Shown here one piece after another: positions 8,888 to 18,408 of a DNA stretch of 64,000 bases; positions within the stretch are counted from its first letter, which is position 1; every line of letters starts with the position of its first letter. The position numbers and the translations under genes are program-made. The notes below the pieces were generated by a model. It was not told the origin of the DNA, ran no database searches, and was given only the letters and a program-made list of their open reading frames with translations. Source of the DNA: Verrucomicrobiota bacterium (GTDB taxonomy: Bacteria > Verrucomicrobiota > Verrucomicrobiia > Opitutales > Opitutaceae); the NCBI GenBank assembly GCA_016222805.1, contig JACRQG010000027.1, positions 358,232-422,231 of the forward strand. The letters are read 5' to 3'.

Positions 8888-10123
8888 ATGGCCGCGATTG
8901 AGACAGAAGCAGAGGCACCAACCAGGCTCCCCGGAGTCGCCGGGGTGATCGCCCTGGTGTTTCTCCTGGCGGCTGCGGCAACCGTGCGAGCCGCCACCAG
9001 CCCCATCACCAACGGGGTGGAATGGAAGAACGGACGCGCGCAGCTTTGGCCCGACGTGCGGCGGCCGAAAGTGGAGAGTGTCTTGGTTTATCAGCCGGTC
9101 ACCGAATGGACCTACTCCCACCACCAGAGCCTCACGTATTTTCGCGGGCGTTTTCATGCGATCTGGTCGAACGGTCGGAAGGACGAGGATGCTCCCGGTC
9201 AACGGGTGCTGTGGGCCACTTCCGCGGACTTTCGGCACTGGTCGGCGCCGCGTCCGCTCGTCGACTCGGTGAGGGATGCTGCCGGTGTCGAGCGGGTGCT
9301 CACCGCCGCCGGGTTTCACGAGCATGGCGGGATGTTGGTGGCGTATTTCGGCAATTACGGTCCGAAGAAGGAGACGACGCATCTCCAGGCGGTGACCACG
9401 ATGGATGGCGAGCGTTGGAGCGCGGTGCGAAACATCGGCCTTCCGGTGAATCCGAACCATGGCCCGCAGCGCATCGCCTCCGGGCGGCTGATTCTCTGCG
9501 GCAATATCTCGTTTCCCTACACCGACGACCCCAGCGGGCTGGCGGGGTGGAGGATGACGGGCATTTATCCGCCGGTGCTGGCGGCGACCCTCAAGGATGA
9601 CCCGATGTCCTTTAAGGAGGTGGCACAGGCGCAGGGCTGGTCGATGGCGCTCTGCGAGGGGTCGTTTTTCCAGACCGATGACGGCATCCTGCACCTCCTG
9701 CTGCGGAACACCACCCGGGAAGTGAAGACCCGCCACCTGTGGCTGACGGAAAGTCGCGATGACGGCGCCACGTGGTCGAATCCGATTGAAACGAACTTCA
9801 GCGACACGAATGCAAAGTTTCACTTCGGCCGTCTGCCGGACGGGAGGTACTACTACGTCGGTAATCCGGTCGGATCGGGACGGATGCCGCTGGTGCTGTC
9901 GCTGTCGCGCGACGGTGTTCGTTTCGATCGGCATTTTGTCCTGGGAGAAACCCGGTACCCGCGCCGCCGTGAAGGAGACGCGAAAGGTGGCGAGTACGGT
10001 TACCCACATACCTTGGTGCGCGACGGTTTCCTGCACGTGATCGTCTCGCGGCAGAAGGAAGCCGTGGAGGTCTTGCGGGTGGCGCTTTCGGAGTTGTCGG
10101 ATCGGTCAGGGGGGCTGCGATGA
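8888..10123 (+). CDS. Exported sialidase/BNR-repeat-like protein
   Basis: 411 residues. A hydrophobic segment at about residues 19-35 (VIALVFLLAAAATVRAA) is a signal peptide or anchor. The body reads as a six-bladed sialidase/neuraminidase-fold propeller: WATSADFRHWSAP, TTMDGERWSAVRN, TESRDDGATWSNP (an Asp-box-like motif) and SLSRDGVRFDRHF. Family members cleave or bind terminal sugars, but the arginine triad of true sialidases cannot be confirmed by eye, so substrate and activity are open. The stop codon overlaps the start of the PQQ-propeller gene by 4 bp (ATGA), showing translational coupling. Confidence 0.72.
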   Translation: MAAIETEAEAPTRLPGVAGVIALVFLLAAAATVRAATSPITNGVEWKNGRAQLWPDVRRPKVESVLVYQPVTEWTYSHHQSLTYFRGRFHAIWSNGRKDEDAPGQRVLWATSADFRHWSAPRPLVDSVRDAAGVERVLTAAGFHEHGGMLVAYFGNYGPKKETTHLQAVTTMDGERWSAVRNIGLPVNPNHGPQRIASGRLILCGNISFPYTDDPSGLAGWRMTGIYPPVLAATLKDDPMSFKEVAQAQGWSMALCEGSFFQTDDGILHLLLRNTTREVKTRHLWLTESRDDGATWSNPIETNFSDTNAKFHFGRLPDGRYYYVGNPVGSGRMPLVLSLSRDGVRFDRHFVLGETRYPRRREGDAKGGEYGYPHTLVRDGFLHVIVSRQKEAVEVLRVALSELSDRSGGLR

Positions 10124-11358
10124 AGACGGGCAATTCTCTGATCGTCCTGGTCTCCGTGGTAGCGTCGGCGGTTGCGGCCGAGGCGGATTGGCCGTACTGG
10201 CGGGGTCCGACCCGCGACGGGCGGGTGGCGGGTTTCCGGGCGCCGGCGGCCTGGCCGGCGACGCTGCAGCGGGAGTGGCGGACGGTGGTGGGTCTCGGCG
10301 ATGCGACGCCCGCGCTGGCCGACGGCCGGTTGGTGGCCTTCGGACGCGAGGGCGAAAAGGAAGTGATCTCCTGTTTGAAGCCGGAAGACGGACGCGTGCT
10401 GTGGCGCCACGAGTACCCGGCCGTGGCGGTGACGGGACCGGCGGAGAAGTATCCGGGGCCCCGCAGTTCCCCGGCCGTGGCGCACGGCCGGGTCATCACG
10501 CTTGGAGTGGGGGGAGTCCTGGCGGCCGTGGAGGTGGCGAGCGGCCGTGAAGTGTGGCGCCACGAAGCGCTCACCAAGGGCGTGACGCGCTTTTTCACCT
10601 CGGTTTCTCCGTTGATCGTGGACGACTGCGCCATCGTGCACCTGGGGGGCAAGGATGCCGGGGTGCTGTTTGCCGTGGAAATTGCCACGGGGCAGGTGCG
10701 CTGGCAGTGGGCCGGGGAAGGGCCCGCGTACGCCTCTCCCGCCGTGGGGACGCTGGGTGGCGTGCGGCAGGTGATCCTGCAGACCGAGAGCACGCTCACG
10801 GGGATCGCAGTGGCCGACGGCCGGCGCTTGTGGCAGGTTCCGACCGCGCCCCGTTCGGGCTACTGGAACTCGGCCACGCCGGTAGTCGATGGGTCCGTCG
10901 TGTACTACAGCGGCCAGGGCACGGGTACGCGGGCCGTGCAGATCGAGCGAGGAGGCGACGGCCTGCAGGCGCGCGAGATCTGGCACAATCCGGACGTCGG
11001 CACCGTCTACAACACCCCGGTTCTGCGCGACGGGTTTCTCTTTGGTCTTTCGCCGCGGGGCCAGTTCTTCTGCCTGGAGGCGGCGACGGGAGCCACCCGC
11101 TGGCTGGTGAACGAGCGCGTGAGCAACTTTGGGGCGATCGTCGATGCGGGGGCGGTGCTGGTGGCCTTGCCGGAGAAGACCGGACTGGTGTTCTTCCGGC
11201 CTACCGCGGAGAAGTTCGACGAAGTGGCGCGTCACCGGGTATCCGATACGCCGGTGTATGCCCATCCCGTGATCGCCGGGGATGCGATCTTCATCCGCGA
11301 CCGCGACAGTGTGGCCCGCTGGCGGCTGAGTGCCGGCGAGGCCGGGGAGCGGAAGTGA
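10120..11358 (+). CDS. Exported PQQ-like beta-propeller protein
   Basis: 412 residues with signal peptide MKTGNSLIVLVSVVASAVAA. Repeated blades contain the WR, GRVLW and G-A-W motifs of the PQQ/quinoprotein propeller: WPYWRGPTRDG, EDGRVLWRHEYPA, ASGREVWRHEAL, ATGQVRWQWAGEG, DGRRLWQV. Such Verrucomicrobial and Planctomycetal proteins resemble BamB but are usually free-standing, with no proven cofactor. No catalytic residues are apparent, so a binding or scaffold role next to the sialidase-like partner is possible. It is the last gene of the plus-strand run; mtnA converges 48 bp away. Confidence 0.75.
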   Translation: MKTGNSLIVLVSVVASAVAAEADWPYWRGPTRDGRVAGFRAPAAWPATLQREWRTVVGLGDATPALADGRLVAFGREGEKEVISCLKPEDGRVLWRHEYPAVAVTGPAEKYPGPRSSPAVAHGRVITLGVGGVLAAVEVASGREVWRHEALTKGVTRFFTSVSPLIVDDCAIVHLGGKDAGVLFAVEIATGQVRWQWAGEGPAYASPAVGTLGGVRQVILQTESTLTGIAVADGRRLWQVPTAPRSGYWNSATPVVDGSVVYYSGQGTGTRAVQIERGGDGLQAREIWHNPDVGTVYNTPVLRDGFLFGLSPRGQFFCLEAATGATRWLVNERVSNFGAIVDAGAVLVALPEKTGLVFFRPTAEKFDEVARHRVSDTPVYAHPVIAGDAIFIRDRDSVARWRLSAGEAGERK

Positions 11359-11406
11359 CGCTTTCGCCTCCGGCTCCAGCGCGACTGGAGACGCAGAGAA
11401 AGCGCC

Positions 11407-12525
11407 TTACCGGGTCGGCTCTTCGGCCACCCCAGCACGGTCGGGAAACAGCTCCCGCAGGCCCGCGGTGGTGGCGGCACAGACGCCCCGCTCCGTGATC
11501 AACCCGGTCACGAGGCGAGCCGGAGTGACGTCGAAGGCCGGATTGGCGGCCGGGCTGCCGTCGGGCAGCAGGGCGATCGTGGCGACCGAGCCGTCGGGCA
11601 GACGTCCGGCAAGGTGCGAGAGTTCCCGGGCCGAACGCTCCTCAATCGGAATCCGGCGGAGCCCGTCGCCGATCGACCAGTCGATGCTGGGCGAAGGAGC
11701 CGCGACGTAGAACGGCACGCCATTGTCGCGGGCGGCGAGGGCCTTCAGGTACGTGCCGATCTTGTTGCAGACGTCGCCCGTGGCGGTGGTGCGGTCGGTG
11801 CCCACGATCACCAGGTCGACCTGGCCGCGCTGCATCAGGTGTCCGCCGGCGTTGTCGGCGATGACGGTGTGAGGCACGCCGTGGTGGAGGAGTTCCCAGG
11901 CGGTGAGACTGGCGCCTTGGTTGCGGGGCCGGGTTTCGTCGACCCAGACATGAATGGGAACACCGGCGTCGTACGCGGCGTAGATCGGGGCCGTGGCCGT
12001 GCCGACGTCGACGGTGGCCAGCCAACCGGCATTGCAGTGGGTGAGGATCTGCACCGGATGCCCCGCGGGCTTGCGGGCGGCCAGGGCGCAAATCAGCGGG
12101 AGGCCGGCAGCGGCGATGCCGCGGTTGAGGGCGACATCCTCGTCGCAAACCTCAACGGCCAACTGCCGGGCCGCAGCGGCGCGCTCGCCGGCTCGCAGTG
12201 GCTGGAGGCGGGCGCGCGCGCGGTCGAGGGCCCAGCGGAGATTCACCGCGGTCGGTCGCGTCGCCAGCAGGCTGGCATGTGCCTGGGCCAGGCTCTCGTC
12301 GGACGGATCCGCGCGCACGGCGAGCCAGATCCCCCAGGCGGCGGTGGCGCCAATCAAGGGGGCGCCGCGCACCAGCATGTCGCGGATAGCCCGGGCGGCG
12401 TCGTCGAGGGTCGCGAGACGGACGGTGACCAGCGCGTGCGGCAGCCGCGTCTGGTCGATGATCTCGACCGCCTGGCCGTCGGTGGACGGCCAGATGGTGC
12501 GATACGGCCGGCCGGCGACTTTCAC
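11407..12525 (-). CDS. mtnA: S-methyl-5-thioribose-1-phosphate isomerase
   Basis: 372 residues, the usual family length. It isomerises methylthioribose-1-phosphate to methylthioribulose-1-phosphate in the methionine salvage pathway in the cytosol. Diagnostic segments: [15 protein letters not shown] (residues 52-66), [11 protein letters not shown] with the catalytic Cys at 164, [14 protein letters not shown], and [19 protein letters not shown] with the catalytic Asp at 244. The start overlaps the stop of the SGNH hydrolase gene by 4 bp, so both are translated from one message. No other salvage gene (mtnB, mtnC, mtnD, mtnN) is in the window. Confidence 0.96.
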   Translation of the reverse strand: MKVAGRPYRTIWPSTDGQAVEIIDQTRLPHALVTVRLATLDDAARAIRDMLVRGAPLIGATAAWGIWLAVRADPSDESLAQAHASLLATRPTAVNLRWALDRARARLQPLRAGERAAAARQLAVEVCDEDVALNRGIAAAGLPLICALAARKPAGHPVQILTHCNAGWLATVDVGTATAPIYAAYDAGVPIHVWVDETRPRNQGASLTAWELLHHGVPHTVIADNAGGHLMQRGQVDLVIVGTDRTTATGDVCNKIGTYLKALAARDNGVPFYVAAPSPSIDWSIGDGLRRIPIEERSARELSHLAGRLPDGSVATIALLPDGSPAANPAFDVTPARLVTGLITERGVCAATTAGLRELFPDRAGVAEEPTR

Positions 12526-13667
12526 CGCAACAACGCCGCCCGCAGGACCGGTTCCATCACGTCGGCCTGACGCATGAACCCGAGGTCGCTGGCGTGCGAG
12601 GCGTCGGTGGCGCCCTCGGTATCGGTGCCGTAGAGCGCATCGCCCGGGATATAGTGCAGGCGTTTCACACCCTCCTTCTGCAGGGTGGCGTAGGCCTCGC
12701 GGAGTGCGGCGTGGTTGTCGTCATGGTGCTTGGCGCGCGAAGGCAAGATCCAGTCGTTGGTGTTGCGGCGGTCTTCGACGAGGACGATCGGGGTGTCGGG
12801 CTTGGCGGCGCGGATCTGTTTCACGAGCGGCACGCAGCGTTCGCGGACGGCGGTGGCGTTCATGTTGGGCAGGCAGTCGATCACATAGACGGCGGCGTCC
12901 ACCTTGATGAGCAGGTCGCCCACGGCGGGATCCATGCGGCCGTTGCCGGAGAAACCGAGGTTGACGACGGGGCGATCGAAACGCCGGCCGAGGATGGCCG
13001 TGTGCACCATGCCGGGACGGGAGGCGCAGGCACCGTGGGTGATCGACGTCCCGTAGAAGACGATGGGTTTGGCGCGCGGGGCGAGGCCCTCGAACTTGGC
13101 GCCGCGGGCGACGCCGATCTTCAGAAATTCGACGCCGTTGTAGAGGGGGAGGTAGGCTGCGTACTCGCGGAAGCCTGGGGCGAGGTCCTTGATGATCTCG
13201 GCGCGCACCTCCTGCTTGTCCGGCTTGGTGACCTGCACCCAGCGCCACTGGCCGGCGGCATTGCGGGCGTAGAGGTCGATGCCGCTGACGCCGGTGGCGG
13301 GCATGTGCGGCATGCCGAGGCGATCCTTGGCGAGCTTGTAGTGCACGTGAATCGCCGTGGCATCGGTCTTGAAGCGGACCATCATGCCCGCGCTGTCGCG
13401 GCTGAGATTCCAGACGGCGGAGGTGACGGTTTTCTGCGCTTCGGCGGGGAAACGGTCGAACCAGCGCAGGCGCTCCATACCGGTCCATTCGCGGCCCTCG
13501 ACGCCCCAGGCCTGGACATCATGCCAGTCGAGATCCGCCGCCGCGGCCTGGTTCACGCCCATCGCCGGATCGAGCTTGGAGATATCGGCGGACTTGGCCT
13601 TCGGCTGGGCAGCGAGGGCCAGGCTGGCGCAGGACAGGAACAGAATGAGGCTGGGGGCGAGGTTCAT
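12522..13667 (-). CDS. Exported SGNH/GDSL-family hydrolase
   Basis: The ATG at 13667 opens [20 protein letters not shown], a clear signal peptide; the in-frame codon 36 bp further upstream adds only a charged extension. The 381-residue protein has an N-terminal jelly-roll-like part (about residues 40-180) and a C-terminal SGNH domain: [15 protein letters not shown] (block I serine), [12 protein letters not shown] (block III Gly-Asn) and [15 protein letters not shown] (block V Asp/His). This two-domain form resembles exported carbohydrate esterases, so deacylation of sugars is likely but unproven. It is coupled to mtnA by a 4-bp overlap, an odd pairing of an exported esterase with a cytosolic salvage enzyme. 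Confidence 0.82.
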   Translation of the reverse strand: MNLAPSLILFLSCASLALAAQPKAKSADISKLDPAMGVNQAAAADLDWHDVQAWGVEGREWTGMERLRWFDRFPAEAQKTVTSAVWNLSRDSAGMMVRFKTDATAIHVHYKLAKDRLGMPHMPATGVSGIDLYARNAAGQWRWVQVTKPDKQEVRAEIIKDLAPGFREYAAYLPLYNGVEFLKIGVARGAKFEGLAPRAKPIVFYGTSITHGACASRPGMVHTAILGRRFDRPVVNLGFSGNGRMDPAVGDLLIKVDAAVYVIDCLPNMNATAVRERCVPLVKQIRAAKPDTPIVLVEDRRNTNDWILPSRAKHHDDNHAALREAYATLQKEGVKRLHYIPGDALYGTDTEGATDASHASDLGFMRQADVMEPVLRAALLR

Positions 13668-13774
13668 GCGTCCATTGAATTCGGGACCGGGACCGGCCCG
13701 CAAGGCGTGAAATGAACGGGGAGAATGGACCTGCCTGGCCGGCGGGTGGCAGGAAGGGCCGGGGACGAGACGGC

Positions 13775-15175
13775 TTATTCCAGCAGCTTGCGGAACACCG
13801 CGGGATCCCAGGCGCGGCTCAGGACGGTATCCGCGGTGCCGCGGCGCAGGACGAGTTCGAACGGGGCGCCGGGTTGGGACTGACGGAGGAAGGTGAATTC
13901 GCCGGGGGCGCGCCAGGCGGGCATGGGGTAGTTTTCACCGGCGTCGCTGCCCTTGTGGCGCTCCAGTTTTGGGGTGATCGACTCCACCATGCTGGTGGCC
14001 AGGGTGTGCAGCCAGACGGCGCCGTTCTCGTCGGCAATGAGTACCTGCTTCTCGTCGGGACTAACGACGAACGCCGAGAGGGTTTTCGGCAGCTGGCTGA
14101 GGGCAGCCGTGTCGATCAAGCCGCGGGGGGAACCCTTGGCGGCACGGTCCAGCACGTAGAGCTGTTCGTGAGGAGGTTCGTCATTGATCCCGGCCGGAAG
14201 GCAGAACGGCGCGGCGTTGAAGACCACGCGACCGTCGCGGAGGCAGTGCACCTTGTTGCCGGGAGAGAAGATCAGGCCGGCCAAGTCGACGGACTCGGCG
14301 GCTGGACGGATCTGGCCGTCGGACCCCAGGATGGTCCGCTCGACGAGTGTGCCCAGTCGGAGGTCAAATTCGGGGCTCCCGGCGCCCGAGCCCTTGAAAA
14401 AGACGAGGGAACGTCCGTCCGGAGTCCAGTCGGGGGCGGCCGTGCTCTGGGTGGCGACCACCGTCGCGGACTGCGACCCATCGGTCGGGACCACAAGCAG
14501 TCGGATGCCGTTGTCGGGGTGGGGGCTCAGTTCGGTGGCGGTGGCGAGTGCGACGACCCGTCCGTCGGGGGTGGCGCGCAGAAACTGGATCGCCGGCAGG
14601 CCGAGGTGCAGTGGAGTGCCGAGCACGAGGGTGTCACCGTTGAGTCGTCCGACGATCAGTTCGTGGAGATCGAGCGGCTTGCCTTCTTCCTCGGATTTCC
14701 AGTCCGGGCCGAGCTTGGCCCGGAGGCCGGCGAGGTGTGCAGGTTGTTCGCGGAGGTAGCCCAGGATACCGGCGAGATCCTCCCCGACTTCCTCGCTGGC
14801 GCGCTTGTCGAATTCCTTTCGCGGCAGGTCCTTCAGGCGTTTCCACACGTCCTCGGCCTTGGAGGCGAGGGCCCGGGAGCGTTCCGGGCCGAGTGCGGCC
14901 GACATCTCGGCAAAGTTTCGCACCGGCCGGGTGCGGGCAAGAAGGAGGCTGCGGGAGTCGGGCAGCCAGGCGGCCCGGTACACTCCCGGAACGAGCAAGG
15001 GAGTGAGGCGGCCGTCGGCATCGGTGAGGTGGAGACCGGCGGAGGTGACAACGGCCGCACGTCGGCCATCGGGCGACCAGGCGAGGCGGTCTTTCAGGCA
15101 GCCGGCGACGAGGAGAACGGAGATCGCGGGAAGGCCCAGACGGATCCAAGAAGTGCGAGGAAGGGACGATTTCAT
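13775..15175 (-). CDS. Lipoprotein with TolB/WD40-like beta-propeller
   Basis: 466 residues. The N-terminus has a lipobox: hydrophobic stretch then LLVAGC with the lipidated Cys at residue 26. The rest shows propeller-type repeats (LAWSPDGRRAAVVTS, AAWLPDSRSLLLARTR, LRATPDGRVVALATATE, APDWTPDGRSLVFFKG, AFVVSPDEKQVLIADENG). An acidic, helix-prone insertion at about residues 85-170 interrupts the blades. No enzymatic motif is visible. It lies 44 bp downstream of the anti-sigma-like gene and in the same direction, so it may act as an envelope sensor for the ECF pair or simply be cotranscribed. The leader before the ATG is pyrimidine-rich. Confidence 0.66.
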   Translation of the reverse strand: MKSSLPRTSWIRLGLPAISVLLVAGCLKDRLAWSPDGRRAAVVTSAGLHLTDADGRLTPLLVPGVYRAAWLPDSRSLLLARTRPVRNFAEMSAALGPERSRALASKAEDVWKRLKDLPRKEFDKRASEEVGEDLAGILGYLREQPAHLAGLRAKLGPDWKSEEEGKPLDLHELIVGRLNGDTLVLGTPLHLGLPAIQFLRATPDGRVVALATATELSPHPDNGIRLLVVPTDGSQSATVVATQSTAAPDWTPDGRSLVFFKGSGAGSPEFDLRLGTLVERTILGSDGQIRPAAESVDLAGLIFSPGNKVHCLRDGRVVFNAAPFCLPAGINDEPPHEQLYVLDRAAKGSPRGLIDTAALSQLPKTLSAFVVSPDEKQVLIADENGAVWLHTLATSMVESITPKLERHKGSDAGENYPMPAWRAPGEFTFLRQSQPGAPFELVLRRGTADTVLSRAWDPAVFRKLLE

Positions 15176-15219
15176 GGGCGGGAGGGAGGCGGGCGGTTCA
15201 GGGACACCCGGTTTGGGGT

Positions 15220-15699
15220 TTACCGCAGCGGCGGACGGACGCCGGTGGGATCGGAGAAGGTGGCCCCGCGGCGATGATTGCCGGCGAGGCGGGTGATCGA
15301 CCAGAAGGTGGAACGCGGCTCCTCGGGCGCCGGCGTGTAGCTGGCAAGGGGACTCACGGTGAGCGGCGGGGGAGGTGAAGGGGGACGCACGAACCAGCCG
15401 AGCCCGAGGCCGATGGCCAGGGAAGCGGCCAGCCGGTAGAATTCGCTGCGCTGGCGCGAGGCGGAATCGAGGGCTTGCAGCTGCCGCAGGCGCTGGACGT
15501 CGAGCGGGCGGGGCGTGGCGGGCAGACTGGGCGATGGGCTGGCCACGCGGGCGAGGTGCATGGTCTCGGCGAGTTCCGCGGCGCGCCGGGCTGCGGCGGC
15601 GTCCCGAGCCAGGTGCTCCTCCAGCAGGGCGACGACCGCGGGGGGGAGCTCGCCGAGCGCGCGATCGAGGAGGAGGGATTCGAGTTGGTCGGAGGTCAT
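15220..15699 (-). CDS. Anti-sigma-factor-like single-pass membrane protein
   Basis: 159 residues. The N-terminal 60 residues are helical with an acidic start and ELPPAVVALLEEHLARD, the usual layout of an anti-sigma domain with a short zinc-finger-like region, although the His-Cys-Cys ligands of ZAS domains are absent. A single membrane segment, LAASLAIGLGLGWFV (about residues 91-105), is followed by a proline-rich periplasmic tail. It lies 83 bp downstream of the ECF sigma gene, which is the main reason for the call. It probably holds the sigma factor at the membrane. Function is inferred from position and topology, not from a firm domain match. Confidence 0.6.
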   Translation of the reverse strand: MTSDQLESLLLDRALGELPPAVVALLEEHLARDAAAARRAAELAETMHLARVASPSPSLPATPRPLDVQRLRQLQALDSASRQRSEFYRLAASLAIGLGLGWFVRPPSPPPPLTVSPLASYTPAPEEPRSTFWSITRLAGNHRRGATFSDPTGVRPPLR

Positions 15700-15701
15700 G
15701 G

Positions 15702-15733
15702 CAATCAGTATCCGGTAATCAGGGATCAGCAGT
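15702..15733. repeat. ATCAGTAATCGG-type short dispersed repeat, copy 1
   Basis: The gap between the sigma and anti-sigma genes contains AATCAGTATCCGGTAATCAG followed by GGATCAGCAGT. The same A/T-containing words (AATCAG, GGTAATCAG) recur at 19404-19452 and 22441-22625, each time in short gaps and in otherwise GC-rich surroundings. No coding sense is visible. Confidence 0.5.
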
Positions 15734-15782
15734 CTGTGGGCGGGAGCAGAGGTCGGGTGCCGCGGGCGGAGATGCCCTCTGG

Positions 15783-16268
15783 TCAGAGCGGGCCGGGTGG
15801 GTGGAGCGATTCGCGCAGGTGGGCGACCGCATGGTGGAGCCGGGAGCGCACCGTGCCGATCGGCACGGCGAGAATCTCGGCGATCTCCTCGTAGGAGAGT
15901 TCGTGGTGCAGCTTGAGTTCCAGCGCTTCGCGGTGGAGGTCAGGCAGGGCGGCGATGGCGGCTCGCATCACCTCGAGGCGCTCGTCCGTCGGAGGAGCCT
16001 CCGGGGCTGGGAGTTCCGCGGGCAGCTCGGTGGTCGGGCGATGGGACCGGAGGGCGTCGAGGCCGACATGCCGGGCAATGCCGAAGAGGTAGGCGCGGGG
16101 CGAGGCGCAGGCGGCCAGCCGGGCGAAGCCGCGGAAGGCCCGGACGAACACATCCTGCACGAGATCCTCCGCGGTGGAGCGAAGGGAAGGTCGCCGGCGA
16201 AAGTACGCGAGGAGGTCGGGAGCGATCTCGCGATAAAGCTGTTCGAGTTGGGGGATGGCGTCCGGCAT
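15783..16268 (-). CDS. ECF-type RNA polymerase sigma factor
   Basis: 161 residues from the ATG at 16268; a TTG 18 bp upstream is in frame but less likely. Region 2 is present as LYREIAPDLLAYFRRR and AEDLVQDVFVRAFRGF, with a linker containing RPTTELPAELP. Region 4 is a good helix-turn-helix: ALPDLHREALELKLHHELSYEEIAEILAVPIGTVRSRLHHAVAHLR in consecutive segments. Lacking regions 1 and 3, it is an extracytoplasmic-function sigma factor. It heads a minus-strand set with the anti-sigma-like membrane protein and the propeller lipoprotein, implying control by an envelope signal. The regulon is unknown. Confidence 0.88.
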   Translation of the reverse strand: MPDAIPQLEQLYREIAPDLLAYFRRRPSLRSTAEDLVQDVFVRAFRGFARLAACASPRAYLFGIARHVGLDALRSHRPTTELPAELPAPEAPPTDERLEVMRAAIAALPDLHREALELKLHHELSYEEIAEILAVPIGTVRSRLHHAVAHLRESLHPPGPL

Positions 16269-16286
16269 GGGGTCGAAGCCTGCCAA

Positions 16287-16528
16287 GAGGCGGGAGTCTA
16301 CCTGATGCGTCGGTCGAAGGCGCGAAAAAGTTCACGCCCGGGCCACGAAGTTCGCGGAAAGGGTCGGAAAGCCAGACTTGGTCGCGCCCCGAGAGAACCG
16401 CCGGGAGGAGGAATCCGCGCCTGGGGCGAGGCGATGGCGTGGTCGCCTGCCCCTTGCCGGCAGACGGCGCTCCAACTCGGCTCCGTCAGGCCGGCCGTCG
16501 ACACGCAACGGGCCTGCCCGAGGTCCGC
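16287..16528. other. Intergenic gap with no recognisable feature
   Basis: This 242-bp stretch separates malic enzyme from the sigma factor gene, both on the minus strand. It should contain the 3' end of the malic enzyme message and the sigma factor promoter. I see no strong hairpin with a U-tract and no convincing -35/-10 pair. Confidence 0.4.
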
Positions 16529-18202
16529 TCAGACAAGATCCCGGTAGTGCGGGACGAACATGCGCGCGGCGATGTCGGCCTCGACGTTGGCGGGTCGCTC
16601 GCGCTGGGCGAGGCCGGTGGCGTAGGCTTCCTCCGCGACTGCCGTGGCGATGGTCAGCGAGACGCTGCGAATCTTGTTGAACGCGGGGTAGAGCCGGCCG
16701 ACGGCGATGTCCTCCGCGCTGACCAGCGAGGCAAGGGTTCGGGCGGCGGTCAGGAACATGCTGTCGGTGACCTGACGCGACTCCGCCGCGAGGACGCCGA
16801 GGCCGACGCCCGGGAAGATGTAGACATTGTTGCCCTGGCCGGGGACGTGGGTGCGGCCATTGAGGGTGACGGGCGGGAACGGGCTGCCGCTGGCGAAGAT
16901 CGCGCGGCCGCCGGTCCCGGTGTAAGCGTCCTCCGCGGTGCATTCGGCCTTCGAGGTCGGGTTCGAAAGCGCGAAGATGACCGGTCGCTCGTTGAGCTCT
17001 CCCATCCGCGCGATGATCTCGCGAGTGAAGGTGCGCGGGACGCCGGAGGCGCCGATCAATGCGGTCGGCCGGACGGCTTCCAGCGCTTCGCTCAGGGTGG
17101 GGAGATAGGGATGATCGTGCGCAAAGGGCTCCTTGTGGTGCGGGAGTTTGCCCGGACGGTTGCGGACGAGCAGGCCGTTGCTGTCGACGAACCAGCAGCG
17201 CGAGCGGGCCTCGGCCACGGAGAGCCCTTCCGCGCAGGCGGCGGTGACAAAGAGAGAGGCGATTCCGGTCGACGCCTCGCCGGCGCCGAGGAAGAGGAGC
17301 TTCTGGTCGCGCAGGCGGGCACCGGTGATGCGGAGGCTGGCGATGACGCCGGCGAGGGCAACGGCCGCCGTGCCCTGGATGTCGTCGTTGAAGCTGGCCA
17401 GCTTGTCCTGGTACTCGCCCAGGAGGCGGAAGGCGTTGGTGTTGCCGAAGTCCTCCCACTGCAGCAGGGCCTTCGGGTAGTGGGCCTTCACGGCGGCGAC
17501 GAACTCGGCGATGAAGTCGTCGTACTCGGCGCCCCGAACGCGCTTCTGCTTCAGGCCGATGTAGAACTCGTCGTCATGGAGCGAGAGGTTGTCGGTGCCG
17601 ACGTCGAGGGTGATAGGCAGGCAGTAATACGGGTGGACGCCGGCGCAGGCGGTGTAGAGGGAAAGCTTGCCGACGGGAATGCCCATGCCGAGGGCGCCGA
17701 GATCGCCGAGGCCGAGGATGCGCTCGCCGTCGGTCACCACGATCATGCGCACGTCGGTGTGCGGCCAGTTGCTCATGACCTCGGCGATGTGACCGCGGTC
17801 GCGGATGCTGATGAAAAGGCCGCGCGGCTGGGCGAAGTTGGCGCCGTATTCGAGGCAGGCCTGGCCGACCGTCGGCGTGTAGATGATCGGCACCGTTTCC
17901 TCGATATGTTCCTCGACGATCTTGTAGAACAAGGTCTCGTTCCGGTTTTGGAGGGCGGAAAGGAAGATGTACTTTTCGAGCGGATCGGATTTCCGGCGGA
18001 AGTTCCCCATCACGCGCTTGGCCTGCTCCTGGAGCGAAAATACCCGCGGTGGGAGCAGCCCCCGCAATCCAAGGACTTCACGTTCCGTTTCGGAGAACGC
18101 GGTTCCCTTGTTCAGAAGCGGAGTGGCGAGCAGCGCCGTACCGCGGGGAAACATCGGGCCTCCGTGGGCCTGGAGGCCGCCGTCTTTCGGTGGATTGCGC
18201 AT
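16529..18202 (-). CDS. maeA: NAD-type malic enzyme (oxaloacetate-decarboxylating malate dehydrogenase)
   Basis: 557 residues, the normal length of the large malic enzyme family. It oxidatively decarboxylates malate to pyruvate with reduction of NAD(P). Recognisable blocks are RGTALLATPLLNKGTAFSE at the N-terminus, IIYTPTVGQACLEYG, FISIRDRG, MIVVTDGERILGLGDLG, the metal-site region WEDFGNTNAFRLL, the catalytic-region DDIQGTAAVALAG, the nucleotide-binding LLFLGAGEASTGIA and VIFALSNPTSKAECTAEDAY. NAD rather than NADP preference is inferred from similarity to SfcA/MaeA-type sequences. It lies near the succinyl-CoA synthetase genes but is separated by 226 bp. Confidence 0.94.
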   Translation of the reverse strand: MRNPPKDGGLQAHGGPMFPRGTALLATPLLNKGTAFSETEREVLGLRGLLPPRVFSLQEQAKRVMGNFRRKSDPLEKYIFLSALQNRNETLFYKIVEEHIEETVPIIYTPTVGQACLEYGANFAQPRGLFISIRDRGHIAEVMSNWPHTDVRMIVVTDGERILGLGDLGALGMGIPVGKLSLYTACAGVHPYYCLPITLDVGTDNLSLHDDEFYIGLKQKRVRGAEYDDFIAEFVAAVKAHYPKALLQWEDFGNTNAFRLLGEYQDKLASFNDDIQGTAAVALAGVIASLRITGARLRDQKLLFLGAGEASTGIASLFVTAACAEGLSVAEARSRCWFVDSNGLLVRNRPGKLPHHKEPFAHDHPYLPTLSEALEAVRPTALIGASGVPRTFTREIIARMGELNERPVIFALSNPTSKAECTAEDAYTGTGGRAIFASGSPFPPVTLNGRTHVPGQGNNVYIFPGVGLGVLAAESRQVTDSMFLTAARTLASLVSAEDIAVGRLYPAFNKIRSVSLTIATAVAEEAYATGLAQRERPANVEADIAARMFVPHYRDLV

Positions 18203-18408
18203 ATCGGGTCAGCATGACGGACCGCGCGGAAAGGTGGCTCAGCACTTTTTGCCAATAGCTGTGCAATGCCTGAGGTTCGATGTCGGGGCGGGACGAAAAC
18301 CCCAACCGGTGAAAACGCAGAACGCGAATGCCCGAGAACCAGCCCGCCCTCTCATCGGGGGCGGCTCCAGTTTCGATCTGACCTGCCGGGAAGGTCCACG
18401 TGGAGCAA

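Noticed and set aside
18270..18290. tRNA T-loop-like GAGGTTCGATGTC
   Set aside because: No acceptor, D or anticodon arms can be built around it; no tRNA elsewhere in the window was seen.
18203..18408. Sigma-54-like promoter (TTGGCAAAAAGTGCTG on the minus strand) before malic enzyme
   Set aside because: The GG to GC distance is 10 rather than the required 12 bases, and no activator gene is nearby.
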